A DNA stretch of 64,000 nucleotides from JACRAV01 sp964571235 (lineage in GTDB: Bacteria; Zixibacteria; MSB-5A5; GN15; FEB-12): positions 62,001-126,000 of the forward strand of contig CAZNAI010000010.1 of assembly GCA_964571235.1 (NCBI GenBank), read 5' to 3'. Made by a program: the position numbers and the translations under genes. Positions 60,258 through 64,000 of this stretch are shown here, one piece after another. Each line of letters opens with the position of its first letter. The stretch's first letter is position 1. Below the pieces are notes generated by a model. It did not search any database. It was not told where the DNA came from and saw only the letters and a program-made list of their open reading frames with translations.

Positions 60258-60662
60258 CTAATCGACCGTAACCGTCACTCCATCCGCCACCGATATTTGC
60301 GTCAGCATCGGCTCCAGAATATCACGCACAAAGGGGCCGTAGGCGGTGGATTTGCCGAAGAAGACGACTCTACCCTCTTTCGGTTTCACTGCCACCCAGC
60401 CGCCGCCGTGGAGTTTGACTGAATCGTCGCGAATCGCCAAATGCGCCGGGCGCGAAATCCATTCGTGAGAAATACCATTGTCCTGGCAGAATTTCGCTAA
60501 TAGGTCGGCGTGGTAGCCGTAGACGTTGATGCTTCCCATCACCAGATGCACAACACCGTTTCGTTCAACGAGCATGAATTTGCCCTGGCGTTCTTGGGCC
60601 GACGGATGGGTGAGCGATTGCTCGGATAAGAGGCCGTTGTAGTCGAGGAGGTGGAAAGTCAT
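60258..60662 (-). CDS. Conserved hypothetical protein
   Basis: A 134-residue cytoplasmic protein I do not recognise. It starts MTFHLLDYNGLLSEQSLTHP and has a GKFMLVERNGVVHLVMG strand region, INVYGYHADLLAKFCQDN, a GGGWVAVKPKEGRVVFFGKST segment and a C-terminal acidic VADGVTVTVD strand. The strand order and the GKST element recall Janus/Ocnus (phosphohistidine phosphatase-like) proteins, but I would not assign it. It lies between the GIY-YIG unit and repeats at 60677. No signal peptide. Confidence 0.7.
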   Translation of the reverse strand: MTFHLLDYNGLLSEQSLTHPSAQERQGKFMLVERNGVVHLVMGSINVYGYHADLLAKFCQDNGISHEWISRPAHLAIRDDSVKLHGGGWVAVKPKEGRVVFFGKSTAYGPFVRDILEPMLTQISVADGVTVTVD

Positions 60663-60676
60663 AGCTAATCAGATCA

Positions 60677-60733
60677 GAGTGATTGCTTCGGTCCCGCTTG
60701 CCGCTACCGCGGCGCGTGACGCTCGCAATGACG
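60677..60733. repeat. GATTGCTTCGGT-type dispersed repeat
   Basis: GAGTGATTGCTTCGGTC ... CGCTCGCAATGACG around a CGCTACCGCGGCG palindrome. A copy with other internal bases is at 39895-39940, and half-copies are near 17261 and 20526. Confidence 0.6.
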
Positions 60734-60768
60734 TGTTTTCGGCGTCTCGATGACAAATATCTACAGAT

Positions 60769-60796
60769 GGCGGGTTCAAAGAAGAACCCGCCCTAC
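60769..60796 (-). terminator. GGCGGGTTC-family palindrome after the PHP gene
   Basis: GGCGGGTTC/GAACCCGCC arms around TTCTTT on the minus strand, 12 bp after the PHP gene stop. No T-run follows, so termination efficiency is unclear, but the placement matches the other copies. Confidence 0.5.
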
Positions 60797-60808
60797 GGGA
60801 AGAAAAAA

Positions 60809-61855
60809 TCAACGTGTCACCCGGATGTGATTGGTGAAGATCCAGCCCCGTTTACCGCGCCAGGCCTCAAGGCGGTAGACACCCGGTTCGGTTATTGGGA
60901 ATTCGATACTTCGGCCGGATTTTTCAAAGACGGTCGAGCCGTCTTTGACAATTACGACTCGTGCGCTTTGCGGAAGTTGTGCCCGAAACACGGTCTGTGA
61001 GGCCAGCGCTATGCTCTCCCCCATTCCGGCACGAGCATTTTTGTTTTCGGCCCAGAAATCAAAACCGGTGGTGTCTCCCCATCGCAAATTGGCGCCGTAG
61101 CACCGGCAATTGCGGAGGGCGGAATACAATTTCTTGGCCGCAGTTTTGAAATCTTTTGAGAGCGGCTCATCGAAGATGACCACAGTGCGGAGCGACTTGA
61201 AATGCACTTTGTACGGAAAAATCCGAACAGTGAACGGCCCGAGGCGGATCGGGAAAGCGTGGGCGTCGACAGCGGTGATCCCGACACATTTTTGCACAGC
61301 GGATAGGTCGTCCCATTTTTTCCGAACACGATCGGTCGGCGAGACCATCGATTTGCGCGGCGAAAAGGCCATCAGGATTTTGTTGGCGGGTGTCAGGCGC
61401 TCCATCCACTCGGACATCTGGTTCCAAATTTCGAGTCCGTCGAAACCGGTCGCATGCCAGTCATTCCACGGATACGGCGGGTAGTTGGGCATGATGTCGC
61501 GAATTTCGTCCGGGTGCGCGATGATTCCCAAGGCGCCGTCTTGGGCGGCTGAGGCGACATATTCAACCGGCGTCATTTCGCGTGGATAGACACCGGGTGA
61601 ATCGAAAATTAGATAATGGTGAATATCGGCGGTGTCGTTGTGTTCGTATCCGATAACGACAAGAGTGTCACCGTACCAGCCCTCTTTGCCGTTGTCGCGG
61701 TTGTTCATATTCATGTGGTCGGTGACCATCATGTAATCCAGCCCCGATTGCTGACCGATTGCGGCAAGTTCCTCAAGCGTGACGGTGCCGTCCGATTCAG
61801 TTGTGTGCATATGAATCGCGCCGGAGTAGTGGTATTTGCCGTTTACTTCAATCAT
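60809..61855 (-). CDS. PHP-domain metal-dependent phosphoesterase (CehA-like)
   Basis: A 348-residue protein. The PHP metal motifs are visible: HMHTTESDG (residues about 15-23), TDHMNM near 45, IGYEH, HPDE near 113 and DAHAFP near 198. The C-terminal 100 residues form a beta-rich domain (VVIVKDGSTVFEKS). Such proteins are often called CehA/McbA-like and hydrolyse phosphoesters or have unknown substrates. No signal peptide is evident. Its start overlaps the MFS gene stop by 8 bp, so they are co-transcribed; the transporter may carry its substrate or product. Confidence 0.82.
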   Translation of the reverse strand: MIEVNGKYHYSGAIHMHTTESDGTVTLEELAAIGQQSGLDYMMVTDHMNMNNRDNGKEGWYGDTLVVIGYEHNDTADIHHYLIFDSPGVYPREMTPVEYVASAAQDGALGIIAHPDEIRDIMPNYPPYPWNDWHATGFDGLEIWNQMSEWMERLTPANKILMAFSPRKSMVSPTDRVRKKWDDLSAVQKCVGITAVDAHAFPIRLGPFTVRIFPYKVHFKSLRTVVIFDEPLSKDFKTAAKKLYSALRNCRCYGANLRWGDTTGFDFWAENKNARAGMGESIALASQTVFRAQLPQSARVVIVKDGSTVFEKSGRSIEFPITEPGVYRLEAWRGKRGWIFTNHIRVTR

Positions 61856-63176
61856 CGTGTTTACTCAAGGTGTGCGGGACTTTGCGGAAGATAATCAATC
61901 CAATCAGCATCAGCACCGCCAAAGACAACACTCCTGCTTTATACGGCAATTGCCCGGCGTGAGCCGAATCGATATTGCAGGTGTTCAGTGCCCATTCCCC
62001 AAGCGGTCGGTTTGGTTGAAACAAATAGACCACACTGGTCCACACCAGCGGCCCTACTATCGCGGCGGCTCGACCGGAAAGCGCAAACAGTCCGAAAAAT
62101 CTGCCGAGTTCGTTGTGGGGGACCAGTTCGGCCAAAAGCGGGCGCGAGGTTGTCCACAAACCGCCCAAGAGAATCCCGACCACGGAACCGAGTATCCAGA
62201 CTACAGTCATCGAGTCAGTAAAGACGAACGCGAGAAGCGCTATTATCCAACCGACGACATCGATCATCATCAGGTTTTTGAGCGACCACCGCTCGGCAAT
62301 CCTGCCAAAGACGAATGCGCCAACCATCGCGCTGGCTGTTGAGATAATGAGAAATGTCGTAATCTGGCTGTCGCTCAAGCTGAGCACGACAGCACAATAG
62401 ATACCAATATTCAGGATAACCGTTGTGACGGCGTCTTCGATAAAGTAATCGGCTATGAGAAAACGCAGTACGCCGGGGTATTTGCGGGTCTGACGGATCC
62501 CGTCCCAGACATCGCGATACGCTTGTGCAAACGATATTTTCTTTTTCAGATGCGCGGATGATTCCCTGACCCATAAGTAAAGCGGGATAGAGAAAAGCAA
62601 AAAGAGCGCCGCGGTCGGAAGAAAAGCGCCGACCTTGCCAAATCCGTCAAAACCGAAGCTTAACCCGAATATTGAACCCGATACAAACGGAAGGACCATG
62701 AACATGCCAAGGATCGAACCCACATACCCAAGCGATACGCCGATCCCGGAGATATAGCGCGCCTGCTTTCCCTCCGAGACTGAATACAAGAGCGCATTAT
62801 AAAACGGCTGGCCGGCTTCGTAGCAGAACTGCGCGATCATGAAAAGCCCTAAGGTGATGAAGGCCATTGAAGCCGGCACGATGCTCATCGCGCCGACTGC
62901 GATACAGCAGGTCACGGTAAAGAGCATCACGAACAATTTCTTCTTGGTCGAATGATCGGACAAAGCGCCGAGCGCAGGGAGTACAAGCGCGGCAATGGCC
63001 ATCGCAATCGAAAAGGGAATATCGAAATACCGGTCGTCCAGTTTGAGGTCTTCAATCAGGTATCGCTTAAGATAGAGCGACACAATATTCATAGAGTAGA
63101 TGGTATTGGCAAAGTCGTACAGCGACCAGCCGATAACATCACGCCGCCAGACAGATTTCAAGTCAGAACGGTTCAC
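61848..63176 (-). CDS. UMF1/Atg22-type MFS transporter
   Basis: A 442-residue 12-helix transporter. The N-terminal signature DVIGWSLYDFANTIYSMNIVSLY is characteristic of the UMF1 (Atg22-related) MFS family; DHSTKKK follows the first helix bundle, and a loop with a KKK/RK-rich segment divides the two halves near residue 210. It exports or imports small solutes across the inner membrane, perhaps amino acids or sugars. It overlaps the PHP gene and the HD gene (4 bp), which suggests a three-gene operon. Confidence 0.85.
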   Translation of the reverse strand: MNRSDLKSVWRRDVIGWSLYDFANTIYSMNIVSLYLKRYLIEDLKLDDRYFDIPFSIAMAIAALVLPALGALSDHSTKKKLFVMLFTVTCCIAVGAMSIVPASMAFITLGLFMIAQFCYEAGQPFYNALLYSVSEGKQARYISGIGVSLGYVGSILGMFMVLPFVSGSIFGLSFGFDGFGKVGAFLPTAALFLLFSIPLYLWVRESSAHLKKKISFAQAYRDVWDGIRQTRKYPGVLRFLIADYFIEDAVTTVILNIGIYCAVVLSLSDSQITTFLIISTASAMVGAFVFGRIAERWSLKNLMMIDVVGWIIALLAFVFTDSMTVVWILGSVVGILLGGLWTTSRPLLAELVPHNELGRFFGLFALSGRAAAIVGPLVWTSVVYLFQPNRPLGEWALNTCNIDSAHAGQLPYKAGVLSLAVLMLIGLIIFRKVPHTLSKHDD

Positions 63177-63730
63177 AATCCCAACTTGTCAGAAATGCGT
63201 AGCATGCCGTCGCGGACGAGCAGAAGAAAATCAGGGAGCGACAGTCCAAGATTAGAACAGGCGGCCATATTGTCGCGGGTCGCGCCGGCGGCAAAGCGCT
63301 TTTCATCGAAACGCCTCAGCATGAAGTCGGCGTCGATATTGACCAGTTTCTTGGTTGGGTGCATCAGCGCACAGGCGACAACAAAACCGGTGGTCGGATC
63401 GACAGAATACAGCGCCCAATCCAGGCGCGACTTGCACGGAACGTGCCCCGGATGCGCATGGATGGCGTAGAGAGCATCGGCGGGAAGTTGATACTCGGTC
63501 AGCCACTCGGCTGTCAGATAGGTGTGACGCGGCGCGTCGTCTTTGGTTTCGTTGTAATCCAGATCATGTAGAAGTCCTACCAGCCCCCAATAGTCGGGGT
63601 CTTCGCCGAGATGTTCAGCGAGTCGCCGCATCCCGGCCTCGACTGATAGAATGTGTTTGAGCAGATTGTTAACGCCAATTTTCGATTCAACCAATTGATA
63701 GGCGGTTTCTCGGGAGAGCGTGGCAGTCAT
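63173..63730 (-). CDS. HD-domain protein (predicted phosphohydrolase)
   Basis: A 185-residue HD protein from ATG 63730. The HD core is LLHDLDYNETKDD near residue 54, with the first His in KHILSVEAGM near residue 24 and further His in HPGHVPC. It is similar to small HDIG-type proteins that hydrolyse nucleotides or phosphoesters; the substrate is unknown. It opens the operon with the MFS and PHP genes, and overlaps the MFS start by four bases. Confidence 0.82.
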   Translation of the reverse strand: MTATLSRETAYQLVESKIGVNNLLKHILSVEAGMRRLAEHLGEDPDYWGLVGLLHDLDYNETKDDAPRHTYLTAEWLTEYQLPADALYAIHAHPGHVPCKSRLDWALYSVDPTTGFVVACALMHPTKKLVNIDADFMLRRFDEKRFAAGATRDNMAACSNLGLSLPDFLLLVRDGMLRISDKLGL

Positions 63731-63795
63731 AGATAGAATATGCCGGGGCGGCCCGAGCAAGTCAAGATTGACAGGAGGTATCTACAATTGATCGA

Positions 63796-64000
63796 TTAGT
63801 TGATAAATTTCCAGGTGAAGCCGTACGAGATAAACCGACCGTTGAGATAGAGTCCGTCGCGCGATTGATAATCGACGCTCGTGATATTGTGGAAATCGTA
63901 GTTGAATCGGAACGGTCCCATTTCAAATGAGAACCGGGCGCTGGCGGTCACCTGATCGCCCAAGTTGGGCACGACATATCCGGTGTATTTGCCAATGTAT
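63796..64000 (-). CDS. C-terminal end of a probable outer-membrane barrel protein (truncated)
   Basis: The reading frame enters from beyond position 64000 and ends in TAA at 63796. The 67 visible residues alternate hydrophobic and polar positions with many Tyr/Phe (GKYTGYVVPN, RFNYDFHNI, GLYLNGRFISYGFTWKFIN), the pattern of outer-membrane beta strands, ending in a strand that finishes FIN. The family cannot be named from this part. It lies 66 bp upstream of the HD gene on the same strand. Confidence 0.6.
   Translation of the reverse strand, partial: YIGKYTGYVVPNLGDQVTASARFSFEMGPFRFNYDFHNITSVDYQSRDGLYLNGRFISYGFTWKFIN

Noticed and set aside
63773..63799. Plus-strand AGGAGG followed by TTG
   Set aside because: The frame ends after three codons and lies in the leader of the minus-strand HD gene.

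Overview
The window reads as a chromosomal segment of a Gram-negative (diderm) bacterium of moderate GC content. Two OmpA-type envelope proteins, a TSP3-repeat secreted protein with an FlgD/Por-like C-terminal tail ([11 protein letters not shown] motif), short RRM proteins and a bifurcation-type Fe-S operon together suggest the FCB superphylum, perhaps a lineage such as candidate division Zixibacteria. That assignment is an inference from gene content; there is no rRNA in the window to test it.

Layout. 1-8.4 kb: end of a YciI-like gene, DUF1643, a queuosine-precursor transporter, palindromic repeats, an 18-codon lysine-rich gene, an OmpA protein, an orphan membrane protein, and a lipoprotein / citryl-CoA lyase-like / M24 peptidase group. 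8.6-15.6 kb: one tightly packed nine-gene operon encoding a P-loop ATPase, a four-subunit 2-oxoacid:ferredoxin oxidoreductase (Kor/Vor type), and NuoE-, NuoF-, NuoG-like and polyferredoxin subunits like those of electron-bifurcating hydrogenases, with no hydrogenase gene. 15.6-23 kb: methyltransferase, Cys/Met-rich secreted protein, OmpA/TSP3 protein, three consecutive RRM genes, and a type II restriction-modification pair. 23-36.3 kb: a signalling stretch (STAS antagonist, anti-sigma ATPase, RsbU-like phosphatase, Nudix, outer-membrane barrel, GAF-PAS histidine kinase, Ser/Thr kinase with TPRs) ending in a 25-codon peptide gene beside an 'RRE-like domain + site-2 protease + HlyD adaptor' fusion. 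36.5-44.6 kb: the TSP3/FlgD-tail protein, VOC protein, FAD oxidoreductase, a secreted protein, a histidine-kinase fragment and purF. 44.7-59.4 kb: a complete complex I operon, nuoA to nuoN on the minus strand, with a glutaredoxin gene between nuoM and nuoN. 59.4-64 kb: a GIY-YIG gene bracketed by 32-bp inverted repeats, then a hypothetical, a PHP phosphoesterase, an MFS transporter, an HD-domain protein and the end of a barrel protein.

How the genes may work together. The 8.6-15.6 kb operon probably couples 2-oxoacid oxidation or synthesis to NAD(H) and ferredoxin at once, while the separate complex I operon handles respiratory NADH oxidation. The citryl-CoA lyase-like gene next door would fit central carbon flow through 2-oxoglutarate.

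Lead candidates for undescribed biology: (1) the 25-residue LEARIAPAG peptide with its own promoter, Shine-Dalgarno site and terminator beside the RRE/S2P/HlyD fusion; (2) the GIY-YIG cassette bounded by 32-bp palindromic inverted repeats, with a gene-less copy beside it; (3) the Kor plus bifurcating-type Fe-S operon; (4) the 18-residue basic peptide gene; (5) a repeat family, built on a GGCGGGTTC stem, that recurs at gene 3' ends and appears to serve as transcription terminators. No tRNA, rRNA, CRISPR array or classical IS transposase was seen.
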